A model generated the notes under the pieces. That model ran no database searches. It saw only the letters and a list, made by a program, of their open reading frames with translations, and was not told the origin of the DNA. A program made the position numbers and the translations under genes. A stretch of DNA of 64,000 nt. Origin: VYFG01 sp965213885. Its GTDB lineage: Bacteria > Pseudomonadota > Gammaproteobacteria > Arenicellales > Poriferihabitantaceae. The stretch is taken from contig OZ243919.1 of NCBI GenBank assembly GCA_965213885.1, positions 2,046,001-2,110,000 on the forward strand, read 5' to 3'. Positions 1-8,260 of the stretch are shown here, piece by piece (the stretch's first letter is position 1; each line of letters starts with the position of its first letter).

Positions 1-1031
1 TCCCCCTGGCGACGGCGGCCGGCCTCCAGGTCCCGCTGGCGTTCGCCCCGCCCCTGTCGCAGGCGTTCGATCTCCTCTCCCTGCCGCTGCCGGGTTTCCC
101 GCAAGTGTTCGATCTGCTGCTCGACGGCACGGATCTCGGATCCAAGAGCGTAGAAATCCTGCTGGATCTTCTCGTTCTCCTCGCGCCGTTCGGCCTGGTG
201 GCTGCGGAGTTGATCGAGTTCGCTCTCTGTTCCGCGCTGGGTGCTGATAGCGGCTTCCAGTGCCTTCTCCAATCTGGCGGTCAGCAGGTTCTGTTTCTCC
301 ATCTCGGCTTCAAGCTGCCGCAACCGCATCACCTGCAACTGGCCGTTCACCCGGCGTTCCTCCTCTTTCAGCACCTTGTAACGGCGTGCGGCGGATGACT
401 GTCGCTGAAGCCGACGGAGATGCTTTTCCAGTTCATCGCGGATGTCCTCCACCCGCTCCAGATTTTCCCGGGTGTGGCGTATGCGGATTTCCGTCTCGCG
501 GCGCCGGTCCTTGTATCGCGACGTGCCTGCGGCCTCCTCCACAAAGGCGCGCAGTTCCTCTGGTCTGGCTTCCACGATCCGACCCACCATGCCCTGCTCG
601 ATGATGGAATAGGATCGGGCGCCGAGGCCGGTGCCCCGGAACAGGTCCAGGACATCCTTGCGCCGGGATTTGATGTTGTTGACGAAGTAGTGGGACTCAC
701 TGTCCCTGCTCAGTGTCCGCCTGACGGAAATTTCCGCAAACTTGGCGTAGTTTCCACCGGCCAGGCCCTCCTGGTTGTCGAATACCAGTTCCACCGAAGC
801 CTTGCCCACCGGCTTGCGGGAGGCCGAACCGTTGAAGATGACATCCGTCATCTGATCACCCCGCATCACCTTGGCAGAGCCTTCACCCATGACCCACCGG
901 ACCGCATCGATCACGTTGGACTTGCCGCAACCGTTGGGACCGACCACACCCACAAGGCTTCCCGGGAGGCGGATATCCGTAGGATCGACGAAAGACTTGA
1001 ACCCGGAAACCGTTAATTTTTTCAGCCGCAT
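1..1031 (-). CDS. smc: Chromosome segregation ATPase SMC (N-terminal part, runs off left edge)
   Basis: This is the N-terminal ABC-type head and the beginning of the coiled coil of SMC, the core ATPase of the SMC-ScpAB chromosome condensin. The frame opens with ATG at 1031 (MRLKKLTVSGFKSFVD) and reaches the Walker A motif GPNGCGKSNVIDAVRW near residues 32-47. The family sequence DVIFNGSASRKP and a Q-loop region around YSIIEQGMVG follow. After about residue 170 the sequence becomes a charged Glu/Arg/Gln-rich coiled coil (RRRETEIRIRHTRENLERVE) that continues to base 1 without a stop. Only about 343 of an expected 1150-1200 codons are present. No strong Shine-Dalgarno precedes the ATG. The identification rests on the recognised head motifs. 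Confidence 0.95.
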   Translation of the reverse strand, partial: MRLKKLTVSGFKSFVDPTDIRLPGSLVGVVGPNGCGKSNVIDAVRWVMGEGSAKVMRGDQMTDVIFNGSASRKPVGKASVELVFDNQEGLAGGNYAKFAEISVRRTLSRDSESHYFVNNIKSRRKDVLDLFRGTGLGARSYSIIEQGMVGRIVEARPEELRAFVEEAAGTSRYKDRRRETEIRIRHTRENLERVEDIRDELEKHLRRLQRQSSAARRYKVLKEEERRVNGQLQVMRLRQLEAEMEKQNLLTARLEKALEAAISTQRGTESELDQLRSHQAERREENEKIQQDFYALGSEIRAVEQQIEHLRETRQRQGEEIERLRQGRGERQRDLEAGRRRQG

Positions 1032-1035
1032 TCGG

Positions 1036-1077
1036 TTTTGTGTTTCACAATCAAGGAGTTATTCTTTTGTGTTCCAC
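1036..1077. repeat. 13-bp direct repeat upstream of smc
   Basis: The near-identical elements TTTTGTGTTTCAC (1036-1048) and TTTTGTGTTCCAC (1065-1077) lie 29 bp apart, immediately upstream of the smc start. The first includes the palindrome TTGTG-TTT-CACAA. Spacing close to three helical turns is compatible with a regulator operator, but no regulator can be named. Confidence 0.3.
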
Positions 1078-1178
1078 TAACATATTGAAAACAAAGCGAA
1101 CATCCGTCAATCTGCCGGTTCGGATTATACCCGTTCAGCCCCGTATACCCCAGACCCGGACAGACTGATACCGCGTAC

Positions 1179-1580
1179 GTGTTCGGTGGAGACGTGATGG
1201 AAGGTTGGGCCGGCTCCGATGTCACCAGGTGGGTCGGGACGCACCCATCACTCATTCTCGACGACCCCTCTGAACGACGTCGCTTTGGCACATTCACACC
1301 CCCTGAAGATCTGTATGAACTGATGCGCAACACGTATGTCGCCGGTTCCGGCGGGGCGATTGACTGTGTCCTGGTCGCCTGGGGCTGCAGGCCCCAATCT
1401 TGTCCCTACACACAGGGTGGGATCGCGATTGAGGTGGCAATGGGCCATACGCCATGACCTGTTCCGAGGGACACGGTGTCTGGGCCTTTGGCGGTGCACC
1501 TGCGCATCTCCCTGAACCTTATGCGGATGATCGGCGCCCGGGAATATGTGTTCTGGAGCAACACGGACGGAGAGGTCGGC
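1179..1580 (+). pseudogene. Frameshifted remnant, possibly of a small secreted lysozyme-inhibitor-like protein
   Basis: The roughly 660-bp gap between smc and the next gene holds a stretch that reads like protein in two plus-strand frames. The first frame runs to a stop at 1455-1457 and contains a GCRPQSC motif followed by GGIAIEVA. The neighbouring frame then continues with YAMTCSEGHGVWAFGGAPAHLPEP. A GC-x-P-x-x-C loop followed by a beta strand resembles the CKPHDC loop of the Ivy (inhibitor of vertebrate lysozyme) family. Neither frame has a convincing start with a signal peptide, so a decayed gene with one frameshift near 1440 is the preferred reading. The family assignment is an inference from a short motif and could be wrong. 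Confidence 0.25.
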
Positions 1581-1692
1581 GGATCGTCTCGGCGGGTATG
1601 GGAACTGCCCAGCCATGGTGAACGGCCCTGGGATTCCCTGGGATATAATCCGGATGCGGGTGCAGAATTCCGAACCACGAGGAAAACCGACG

Positions 1693-2115
1693 ATGTCGCT
1701 CAATCCCTATCTGTTCTTCGACGGCAACTGCCGGGAGGCCTTCGAGTTCTATCGTGCGGTATTCGGCGGCAAGTTCCTGGTCGTGCGGACCTTCAGGGAT
1801 GGGCCACCGGACCTGAATGTGCCAGAGTCGGAGAAGGACCGCATCATGCATATCTCCCTGCCCATCGGGTCGGGGGTGCTGATGGGTAGCGACAGTACCT
1901 CGGTTTTCGGATCATACCCGGTGCAGGGAACCAACTTCTCGATTTCCGTGGTTGGCGAGAGCAGAGAACACTGCGACAAGGTATTTACAGGGCTATCGGA
2001 AGGCGGCACGGTCAAGCTGCCGCTGGAGGAGACATTCTGGGGGGCCTACTTCGGGAACTGGACCGACCGCTTCGGGATCAACTGGATGATCAATTACGAA
2101 CTGCCGCGAGAGTAG
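1693..2115 (+). CDS. VOC-superfamily protein, PhnB/YjdN type
   Basis: This 140-residue protein has the vicinal oxygen chelate fold and belongs to the PhnB/YjdN subgroup of glyoxalase-like proteins. The N-terminus MSLNPYLFFDGNCREAFEFY and the C-terminal block FWGAYFGNWTDRFGINWMIN match the start and end of E. coli YjdN. The middle carries the family pattern GSGVLMGSD. ATG 1693 was chosen because it begins the conserved domain at the family's usual length; the frame stays open further upstream to 1546 but that part is not domain-like. The physiological substrate of this subgroup is not known, and it is not itself a demonstrated glyoxalase. It sits alone between the smc upstream region and a second VOC gene on the opposite strand. 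Confidence 0.85.
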   Translation: MSLNPYLFFDGNCREAFEFYRAVFGGKFLVVRTFRDGPPDLNVPESEKDRIMHISLPIGSGVLMGSDSTSVFGSYPVQGTNFSISVVGESREHCDKVFTGLSEGGTVKLPLEETFWGAYFGNWTDRFGINWMINYELPRE

Positions 2116-2355
2116 GCCGGGTTAGTATTACTTGTCGGGGCTGCAGCCGCATCCCCGTTATCCGGACCGTTTATGCGGAATGTGAATGCGCAAACGGCAA
2201 CCGGCTCTCCGCCAATCCGGTATGGCCTGATATTGTCGAACAAGGTGATCGATAGGTAGGGCTCTCCCGATGTGAGTAGGTTGTCCCATTGCCAAGTCGG
2301 GTTGTCGAGAGCATTGCAGCGCTCTTCGCAACATACCGTCGAATTGCTGACTCGA
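2116..2355. other. Convergent gap between two VOC genes with a possible short coding remnant
   Basis: This 240-bp gap separates two convergent VOC-fold genes. On the minus strand one frame stays open through it, ending at 2094 with the stretch NPTWQWDNLLTSGEPYLSITL. Its composition is protein-like, but it has no start codon independent of the neighbouring VOC gene. I do not recognise it. It may be the tail of a lost gene, and no terminator is evident. Confidence 0.3.
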
Positions 2356-2808
2356 TTAGGGGTGTGCCCGATAGCCGGCCGGGCCGGTGTCGTCGCTCCG
2401 GGTCTCGGGCTCCTCTCCGGCGTAGGCATCGAGTTCAATCACGTTGCGGTCGGGGTCCCGGATGAAGACCGCCTGCAAGTCCCTGAACGAGAACTGGCCG
2501 CTCAAGGGGATGTCGTTCTCGGCAAGAAATTGCCGGGCGGCGTTGATCGATCCAACCCTGAATGAAACGTGGGTTATGCCCGGATACTTCTCGTCAACGT
2601 CCATGAGAATATTCTTGTCATTCGGCCTGTCGGCAGGACCGAGCAGATTGATGACGACGCCCGAGGGATGCTGCATGATGATCGGATGGCCCTGTTCGAA
2701 TCCGGCATCGGACAGGATCCGGAATCCCAGCCGTTCATAGAAGGCAATGGAAATCAGCTTGTCGCTGACCCGGATGCCGATGTGATCGACCTTTCTTATA
2801 TCGAGCAT
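2356..2808 (-). CDS. VOC-family (glyoxalase/bleomycin-resistance fold) protein
   Basis: A 150-residue single-domain VOC protein. It shows the two beta-alpha-beta-beta-beta modules of the fold: LDIRKVDHIGIRVSD with FYERLGFRI in the first half and GITHVSFRVGSIN with FIRDPDRNVIELDAY in the second. The His of DHIGI and the Glu of NVIEL are at the positions of VOC metal ligands, so a divalent-metal site is likely. ATG 2808 directly precedes the domain, and upstream in-frame residues lack family character. The fold includes glyoxalase I, extradiol dioxygenases and fosfomycin-resistance enzymes, and this protein cannot be assigned to one of them from sequence alone. The next gene upstream is the folE fragment on the other strand. 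Confidence 0.8.
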   Translation of the reverse strand: MLDIRKVDHIGIRVSDKLISIAFYERLGFRILSDAGFEQGHPIIMQHPSGVVINLLGPADRPNDKNILMDVDEKYPGITHVSFRVGSINAARQFLAENDIPLSGQFSFRDLQAVFIRDPDRNVIELDAYAGEEPETRSDDTGPAGYRAHP

Positions 2809-3012
2809 TGGCTGTACGTTGCCTTGGGCATGAGCATTCGGATGACGACTGATTATAGCCGACGGCAAGCGGTCAGTCTGGGACTGGAATGTCAGCCCGG
2901 GAAGCAGTCGCATCGGGCGCCTAGTTGCACCTCATTCCATATTCTGATTCCGGGCTGCCCACTGACGTTTGATGCCGTTGTGTCCATGACCGGGGTTCAA
3001 TACATGATTTGG

Positions 3013-3156
3013 GATGAGATTGCGAAGCGGATGCAGATCCAGGAATCGTTGACATCGCAGATCGTGGACGAGATCCAGAAAGTGCTCAAGCCACTCGGCG
3101 TCGGCGTGGTTGTCAAGGCTGCGCATCCATGTATGACCACGCGCGGTATTAGGTAG
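3013..3156 (+). pseudogene. folE: Remnant of GTP cyclohydrolase I (C-terminal half fragment)
   Basis: About 47 codons ending at the TAG at 3154-3156 read as the middle of the FolE catalytic domain: MQIQESLTSQIVDEIQKVLK, then GVGVVVKAAHPCMTTRGIR. This corresponds to the segment with the third zinc-ligand cysteine in intact FolE (HxCMxxRG). The upstream part, with the first Cys-His zinc ligands, is absent, and a premature stop removes the C-terminal tail. The 423-bp interval between the VOC gene and lgt therefore holds gene debris rather than a working enzyme. A functional folE, if the organism makes tetrahydrofolate or queuosine, must be elsewhere. Confidence 0.75.
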
Positions 3157-3231
3157 CGGCAATCAGCGATGTGACCCTCCCGGTGTGACTGACTTTGGGA
3201 GGCCAGGCATTTGTTCGCATGCATCGAAAGC

Positions 3232-4029
3232 CTATGAAGGGGATGCCGTCGGCGGAATCCGGCCGGGTCTCAACAGCAGCCAGCCGCCCAGCAGGATCAT
3301 GGGCAGGCTCAGGACCTGTCCCATGCTGATCCATTCCAGTGCGACCGGACCCAGATGGGAATCCGGCTCGCGCACGAACTCCACCACGAAACGGAAGACG
3401 CCGTAGCCCAGCAGGAAGAGTCCAGCCACCTGCCCCTCCTGGCGCTTGCGTGAGGCATACCACCATACCAGGATGAACAACAGCACCCCCTCCAGGCCCG
3501 CCTCGTAGAGTTGGGATGGGTGCCGGGGAAGATCGGGCATGGTCTGGAACAACACGCCCCAGGGCAGTTCGGTAGGCTTGCCCCAAAGCTCCTGGTTGAT
3601 GAAGTTGCCGATGCGACCGAACAGCAATCCGGCAGGAACCAGCGGCGCCATGAAGTCGGAGACCGCGAGCAGGGACCGGGCAGACCTGTGTCCATACAGC
3701 CACATGGCCACGATGACGCCGAGCAAACCCCCGTGAAAGGACATCCCACCGTCCCAGATTGCCAGTATTCCCGCCGGATTCGCGAAAAAATGGGGCAGGT
3801 TGTAGAAAAGCACGTACCCCAGCCTGCCGCCGAGAATGACGCCGAGAGCGATGTAAACCAGAAGATCGGTGATCTCTTCGGGCTTCCATCCGGACCCCGG
3901 CCGGCTGGCCTGCAACCGTCCGAGCATGGCGCCCGTGATGAATCCGGCCAGATACATGAGTCCGTACCAGTGTACCGACAGCGGCCCGATGGAGATGGCA
4001 ACGGGGTCGAAGCCCGGATGGGTGATCAA
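3232..4029 (-). CDS. lgt: Phosphatidylglycerol-prolipoprotein diacylglyceryl transferase
   Basis: Lgt is the inner-membrane enzyme that moves diacylglycerol from phosphatidylglycerol to the lipobox cysteine of prolipoproteins, the first step of lipoprotein maturation. The sequence has the N-terminal block FDPVAISIGPLSVHWYGLMY, the essential HGG motif (SFHGGLLGV), the Lgt signature GRIGNFINQELWG with the catalytic arginine, RHPSQLYEAGLEG, and a final membrane helix. Seven hydrophobic segments are visible. Conserved sequence begins just after TTG 4029, which gives 265 residues, the normal family length. The open frame extends to an ATG at 4164, but that part does not look like Lgt. It lies downstream of trmB on the same strand, 151 bp away. 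Confidence 0.95.
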   Translation of the reverse strand: MITHPGFDPVAISIGPLSVHWYGLMYLAGFITGAMLGRLQASRPGSGWKPEEITDLLVYIALGVILGGRLGYVLFYNLPHFFANPAGILAIWDGGMSFHGGLLGVIVAMWLYGHRSARSLLAVSDFMAPLVPAGLLFGRIGNFINQELWGKPTELPWGVLFQTMPDLPRHPSQLYEAGLEGVLLFILVWWYASRKRQEGQVAGLFLLGYGVFRFVVEFVREPDSHLGPVALEWISMGQVLSLPMILLGGWLLLRPGRIPPTASPS

Positions 4030-4180
4030 GGTATCGTCTCGGTAGGGGGTTGTCTGAAACGCCGGTAGGGCGGGGCCCCGATTATAGGTGCTCCGCCCGC
4101 CCTTCCCAACAACCTCATGCACATCCCCCTGCCATGGTCGGCCAGCTTCCCTGTCACCCGCCAACGGAACCTGTCCGGCC

Positions 4181-4873
4181 TCAGGTCCTGCACATCAGGA
4201 TATCGTGGACATTGTGACCAAGACTCCGCCCCCGGCGCTCGAACCGGGTTTCCGGTCGCCAGTCGGGGCGTTCCGCGAATCCGCCGGATGCATGGACATT
4301 CCTGAGCGCCGCGCAACCCTCCAGGATTGCCAGGGCATGCGCCGCGTAGTCCTCCCAGTCGGTGGCGAAGTGAAAGACCCCTTCCCCGGGCAGGAGCCTG
4401 GAAGCCACCTGGTCGGCAAACCCGGGAGACAGGATGCGGCGCTTGTGATGGCGTTTCTTCGGCCACGGGTCCGGAAAATACAGGTGGAGCCGGTGAAGGC
4501 TGTTTGCCGGCACCGCCTGCTCAAGCACCACGACCGCATCCTCCCGTACGATGCGGACATTGGTGATGCTGTCACGTTCGAGCCGCAGCAACAGATTACC
4601 GACACCCGGCCGGTGCACCTCGATACCGAGAAAATTCCATTGCGGTCGCTCGAGGGCCATCTGCCGAAGCGTGCTGCCGTCGCCGAATCCCACCTCGCAG
4701 ATCACCGGGGCGTTGCGCCCGAAAATCGCCTGGAAATCGAACAGTTGCCCCGGCGAACGGGCAATACCGTACCTGGGCCACAGTTCCTCCAGGGCGCGCG
4801 CCTGGCCCGCAGTCAGCCGCCCCTCCCGGGTGACGAAGCTTCTGATCGGTTGACGGGTCTTTGGAGAGGACAT
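4181..4873 (-). CDS. trmB: tRNA (guanine-N7)-methyltransferase
   Basis: TrmB methylates N7 of guanosine 46 in the variable loop of tRNAs using S-adenosylmethionine. The 230-residue protein carries the SAM-binding motif ICEVGFGDGSTL, the family segment NFLGIEVHRPGVGNLL, and the signature LYFPDPWPKKRHHKRRI that contains catalytic and tRNA-contacting residues. The C-terminal FATDWEDYAAHAL and RPETRFERRGRSLGH are typical. Length and both ends fit intact TrmB. It is transcribed toward lgt and divergently from the Rieske oxygenase gene across a 317-bp gap. Confidence 0.95.
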   Translation of the reverse strand: MSSPKTRQPIRSFVTREGRLTAGQARALEELWPRYGIARSPGQLFDFQAIFGRNAPVICEVGFGDGSTLRQMALERPQWNFLGIEVHRPGVGNLLLRLERDSITNVRIVREDAVVVLEQAVPANSLHRLHLYFPDPWPKKRHHKRRILSPGFADQVASRLLPGEGVFHFATDWEDYAAHALAILEGCAALRNVHASGGFAERPDWRPETRFERRGRSLGHNVHDILMCRT

Positions 4874-5190
4874 GGGAAGCCGGGTTGCCGGAACCGGAAA
4901 GGATGCATCCGACCCGTTGGTTCCGGAAATCCAGGGTCTTCTCCTGTCACAGCTGCGGACATGCGGATCACCGGATTATAGGCCATCGCACCGGTGGTAA
5001 CGGGCCCGGCGATACCCCGCATCTGCCAGGCAAAACGGGCTGTGTCATGATTGTTTCCGAAAATGTCGCATTCGCTCTTGCACCCGGCAGACACAGGAGT
5101 ACATTTCAATTGTGCCGTCCGGACCTCCCGCACCGCCCGGCCGGTCCCGGTGAACACCGGTCTCCGCTGTGTTTTCCCGATTCGATTGCC
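4874..5190. other. Divergent intergenic region trmB / Rieske oxygenase
   Basis: This 317-bp region separates the divergent starts of trmB and the Rieske oxygenase and presumably holds both promoters. I see no convincing -35/-10 pair, operator palindrome or short gene in it. The oxygenase frame stays open across it but has no Rieske-like content before 5191. Confidence 0.4.
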
Positions 5191-6396
5191 ATGACACCAC
5201 CCATCCAGGCCCTGGTAAGACCCGACGATCTGCAGGCGGTCCTGCAGCAGACCGGTGAGGCGCGGGGCATGCCCAACACGGTCTATACCTCCGAGGAGGC
5301 CTATGCGTTCGAACGCGAACATCTGTTCGCCCCGCACTGGACCGCCATCGCCTTCGCCGATTCCCTGTCGCCCGGTGAGGTCAGGGCGGTGGATTTCATG
5401 GGCCTGCCGATCCTGCTCACCCGGCTGAAAACCAACGGTGAAATCCGGGTGTTCCACAATGTCTGCAGTCACCGCGGCCTGCGTCTGGTCAGCGGCTCCC
5501 GGCAAACCAACGGCCTTCTGGTCTGCCCGTATCATTCCTGGACGTACAGTCTTGACGGAGAACTCAAGGCGACCCCCCATATCGGTGGCATAGGTGTCCA
5601 CGGTGTGGACGGATTCCGCTGCGCCGAACACGGGCTGAAGCCCATACGCCACCATGTCTGGCTGGGCGTGCTGTTCGTCAATCTCGACGGTACCGCCCCG
5701 CCGTTCGAGGAGGCGGCGGCGACCGTGCTGAAGCGGTACCGGAACCTCATGGGACCTGACGGGGAATCCCAGCTCCGCCGGTCCATCACGCACGATGGCG
5801 GCACCATGGACGTCAGATGCAACTGGAAACTGGCTCTGGAGAATTTCCTGGAGGCCTATCACCTGCCTTTCATCCATCCCGGGCTCAACAGCTACTCGCC
5901 GCTGAGCCGGCACTACAACGAAATCATCGACGACCTGTGCGCGGGCCAGGTCACGACAACCTTCGACCCCGGCCTGGATCGTGACGATCCCCTGCCCCTG
6001 TTCAGCGGCTGGAACCCGGACCGGCTGGCCACGGGGGAATACCCTGCCCTGTTCCCCAACCTGCTGCTGGGATTCCAGGCCAACCACGTATTCGGCATGA
6101 TTGTCTCCCCGGTATCTCCCGACTCGTGCCGCGAGGAATTCATGATTTTCTACGCCGGGGATGAAGCCAACGAGGACCGTTATCTTCGCCAGAGAAAATC
6201 AAACCTCGATGCCTGGACATCGGTGTTCAACGAGGATATCGAGCCCTGCGAACGGATGCAGGTCGGCAGGAACTCGCCCGGCTTCCGGGGCGGCGCATTC
6301 TCACCGGTTCACGATGTCTGCTCGCATCACTTCCATCAATGGATTGCGAAGCATTACCTGGCAGCGCTTCCTGATACGCCCGTCAAAACGGCCTGA
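5191..6396 (+). CDS. Rieske non-heme iron oxygenase, large (alpha) subunit
   Basis: A 401-residue ring-hydroxylating or demethylating oxygenase. The N-terminal Rieske domain has the 2Fe-2S ligands C92-x-H94 (CSHRG) and C112-x2-H115 (CPYH). The C-terminal catalytic domain has the mononuclear iron motif E221-A-Y-H224-x4-H229. A further acidic motif, NEDIEPCERMQ, probably supplies the third ligand. The single-polypeptide architecture and YHLPFIHP context resemble the choline monooxygenase / glycine-betaine demethylase (GbcA) / carnitine monooxygenase (CntA) branch more than naphthalene-type dioxygenases, but the substrate cannot be assigned. Electrons must come from a reductase encoded elsewhere; the CDP-glucoseen-reductase-like protein at 49.2 kb is one candidate in this window. 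ATG 5191 starts the recognised domain at normal length. Confidence 0.9.
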   Translation: MTPPIQALVRPDDLQAVLQQTGEARGMPNTVYTSEEAYAFEREHLFAPHWTAIAFADSLSPGEVRAVDFMGLPILLTRLKTNGEIRVFHNVCSHRGLRLVSGSRQTNGLLVCPYHSWTYSLDGELKATPHIGGIGVHGVDGFRCAEHGLKPIRHHVWLGVLFVNLDGTAPPFEEAAATVLKRYRNLMGPDGESQLRRSITHDGGTMDVRCNWKLALENFLEAYHLPFIHPGLNSYSPLSRHYNEIIDDLCAGQVTTTFDPGLDRDDPLPLFSGWNPDRLATGEYPALFPNLLLGFQANHVFGMIVSPVSPDSCREEFMIFYAGDEANEDRYLRQRKSNLDAWTSVFNEDIEPCERMQVGRNSPGFRGGAFSPVHDVCSHHFHQWIAKHYLAALPDTPVKTA

Positions 6397-6588
6397 TGCA
6401 CCGATCGCGGGCTTGCCGATTGCCCGGTTTCAGTGTCAAAGGGGTGTAAAAGACAGCAGCCCGGCTGAAGACGGCTTTTCCGGGTCGCCGGTACCATCCC
6501 CCGCACGAAACGGAGAGCGGTGCGTTTCAGGGGGGAACGGATGTCGGGTGTGGCGGGTTCAGGTGCCGGAGGCGCGCCCGTCGGCGGG

Positions 6589-6900
6589 TCAGGCTTCCTG
6601 ATTCAACAGTTTCTGCAATTCGCCGTTTTCATACATCTCGGTGACGATGTCGCAACCGCCGACAAACTGACCGTGCACATACAGCTGTGGAATGGTGGGC
6701 CATTGGGAGAACTCCTTGATCCCCTCCCTGACCATGTGGTCGGCGAGCACGTCCACCGATGCGAAACGGACATCCAGCGCATGCAGGATCGAGGCCGTGC
6801 GGCTGGAAAATCCGCACTGCGGAAAGTCCGGGGTGCCCTTCATGAAGAGCACGATTTCGTTCCCCTCAACGACATCTTTCAACTGGTCTTGTATGGTCAT
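6589..6900 (-). CDS. grxD: Monothiol glutaredoxin, Grx4 type
   Basis: This 103-residue monothiol glutaredoxin has the CGFS active site (C29-G-F-S) and the glutathione/Fe-S contacts TIPQLYVHGQFVGGCDI. The family binds a bridging 2Fe-2S cluster with glutathione, transfers clusters to apoproteins and forms heterocomplexes with BolA proteins. A BolA-family gene lies 28 bp upstream on the same strand, which fits that partnership. It is the last gene of the mla-bolA-grxD cluster and is convergent with the Rieske gene across a 192-bp gap that shows no clear T-tailed terminator. Confidence 0.97.
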   Translation of the reverse strand: MTIQDQLKDVVEGNEIVLFMKGTPDFPQCGFSSRTASILHALDVRFASVDVLADHMVREGIKEFSQWPTIPQLYVHGQFVGGCDIVTEMYENGELQKLLNQEA

Positions 6901-6928
6901 GGTTCTGGACTCCTGAAAAATTGCTGCA

Positions 6929-7162
6929 TCAATCCCGGTGCTCTTCCGGGGTCAGGGTTTTCATGGATAGTGCGTGGATTTGTGATTTCATTCTATCACC
7001 CAGGGCCTGGTACACCATCTGGTGGCGCTGCACCAGCGACTTGCCGGCGAATTCCGGGTGAATGATCACCGCATCGAAGTGCGCGCCGTCCCCTTCCACC
7101 GTCACCTCGGTGCCGGGCAGGCCGGCGCAAATCCAGTCTTCTATGTCTTTCGGGGTCACCAT
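6929..7162 (-). CDS. ibaG: BolA-family protein (IbaG/YrbA type)
   Basis: A 77-residue BolA-fold protein. The C-terminal half carries the family's conserved block HPEFAGKSLVQRHQMVYQALGDRM with IHALSMKTLTPEE. BolA proteins work with monothiol glutaredoxins in iron-sulfur cluster trafficking. In E. coli, ibaG follows mlaB, and here the same position is kept, but grxD follows in place of murA. The His in RHQMVY is at the place of the histidine that helps ligate the BolA-Grx cluster. Confidence 0.9.
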   Translation of the reverse strand: MVTPKDIEDWICAGLPGTEVTVEGDGAHFDAVIIHPEFAGKSLVQRHQMVYQALGDRMKSQIHALSMKTLTPEEHRD

Positions 7163-7239
7163 GAGTCGAAGGTATCCGGCAAGTGGGATTTCAGATGGGG
7201 ATCAGCAGGCAAAACACAAGGGCGTAACAGCATGGCCGC

Positions 7240-7554
7240 TCAGCCCCGGCCGGGACCATCCGGCGGATCAGACGTCAGCAGATCCGCCAGGCCCAGAATC
7301 CGCATCAGCGATTGAATCCGGCCCGGGACATTGCACGGGCGCAGCCTGCAGTTTTTCCGCGCGGCCTCGGCCATCCAGTACACCAGCAGGGCCAGCCCCG
7401 CACTGTCGACATGGTCGACCGCCGCGAGATCAAGGATACATTCATTCCCGGCAAACGCCCGGGTAGACTGCAGTGCCTGATTCACCGTGTCGACGGTAAG
7501 GTCCCCACGAAGCGAGAGACCGGTTTCGGTTTGCACCACCTGGACCATATCCAC
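7240..7554 (-). CDS. mlaB: Mla phospholipid transport system STAS-domain subunit
   Basis: This 104-residue STAS-domain protein has the anti-sigma-antagonist-like core (CILDLAAVDHVDSAGLALLV). MlaB binds the ATPase MlaF on the cytoplasmic face of the MlaFEDB complex and is needed for its stability and activity. The conserved DSAG-type loop corresponds to the phosphorylatable serine site of SpoIIAA, but in MlaB it serves structure rather than known phosphorylation. It lies 12 bp after mlaC in the five-gene mla cluster. Confidence 0.88.
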   Translation of the reverse strand: MDMVQVVQTETGLSLRGDLTVDTVNQALQSTRAFAGNECILDLAAVDHVDSAGLALLVYWMAEAARKNCRLRPCNVPGRIQSLMRILGLADLLTSDPPDGPGRG

Positions 7555-7566
7555 CCCGGGCGGCCC

Positions 7567-8232
7567 TCAACCTGGACTGTTCACGTGATTGGCCTCCCGC
7601 ATCGAACCGATCAGACCGTCAAGCCCGAGACTGCGGATGGAAGTACTGTAGATCTTGCGGTAGTTGGTGACGAGATTGACCCCCGCGATGGTGATGTTAT
7701 AGATCTTCCACCGGCCGTCACCATCCAGAATCATGGAATATCTCAGCGGGATGACAGGGCCGTCCGCCAGGGTGATCTCGGATTCGACGGTGGCGAATTT
7801 CAGCCCGCCTCTCTCCCTGATCCGGGTGGTATTGAACGCCATCGTTCCGTCGCCAGTGTACTGGAACAGGGCGGTGGCGTAGGTGCGGATCAGAAGTTTC
7901 CGGAATTCCTCGCCGAACTGCCTGCGCTGCTCCGTGCTTGCGGACTTCCAGTTCTGGGCGAGCACCAGCTTGGAAATCTTGCCGAAATCGAAGTATGGAT
8001 TGGTGACCCGGTCCACCATGTGATACAGCGCGGGGTGGTCCCCTTCCAGTTCCCCCCTTCGCAGGGTGAATTCCGCCAGCAATTCCTCAACGGCCATCTG
8101 GATGAACTGTTCCGGTGCAGGCTCGGCCCGTACGGGCAGACTGGTCAGGATGCCCATGCAAAGTGCGAAGAGGGCCGGGGCAAACGCGTTGACCGGGGTG
8201 GGGCCGGACTTGCTCCCGACGGTGATGCCCAT
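7567..8232 (-). CDS. mlaC: Periplasmic phospholipid-binding protein of the Mla pathway
   Basis: MlaC ferries phospholipids across the periplasm between the MlaA-porin complex in the outer membrane and MlaFEDB in the inner membrane. The start at 8232 gives a 221-residue protein with a signal peptide (hydrophobic FAPALFALCMGILTSL, likely cleaved near VRA-EPAP). A GGAG sequence sits 9-12 bases upstream. An in-frame ATG at 8280 also exists, inside the end of mlaD, but would bury the signal peptide under 16 more residues. The mature part shows the MlaC/Ttg2 pattern: TNPYFDFGKISKLVLAQNW, QRRQFGEEFRKLLIRTYA and ITIAGVNLVTNYR. Confidence 0.93.
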   Translation of the reverse strand: MGITVGSKSGPTPVNAFAPALFALCMGILTSLPVRAEPAPEQFIQMAVEELLAEFTLRRGELEGDHPALYHMVDRVTNPYFDFGKISKLVLAQNWKSASTEQRRQFGEEFRKLLIRTYATALFQYTGDGTMAFNTTRIRERGGLKFATVESEITLADGPVIPLRYSMILDGDGRWKIYNITIAGVNLVTNYRKIYSTSIRSLGLDGLIGSMREANHVNSPG

Positions 8233-8260
8233 AAATTTGACTCCGAGTTGTGATGCGGCG

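Noticed and set aside
4813..6087. 424-codon minus-strand frame opposite the Rieske oxygenase
   Set aside because: It is entirely antisense to a gene with clear metal-binding motifs and has no recognisable domain.
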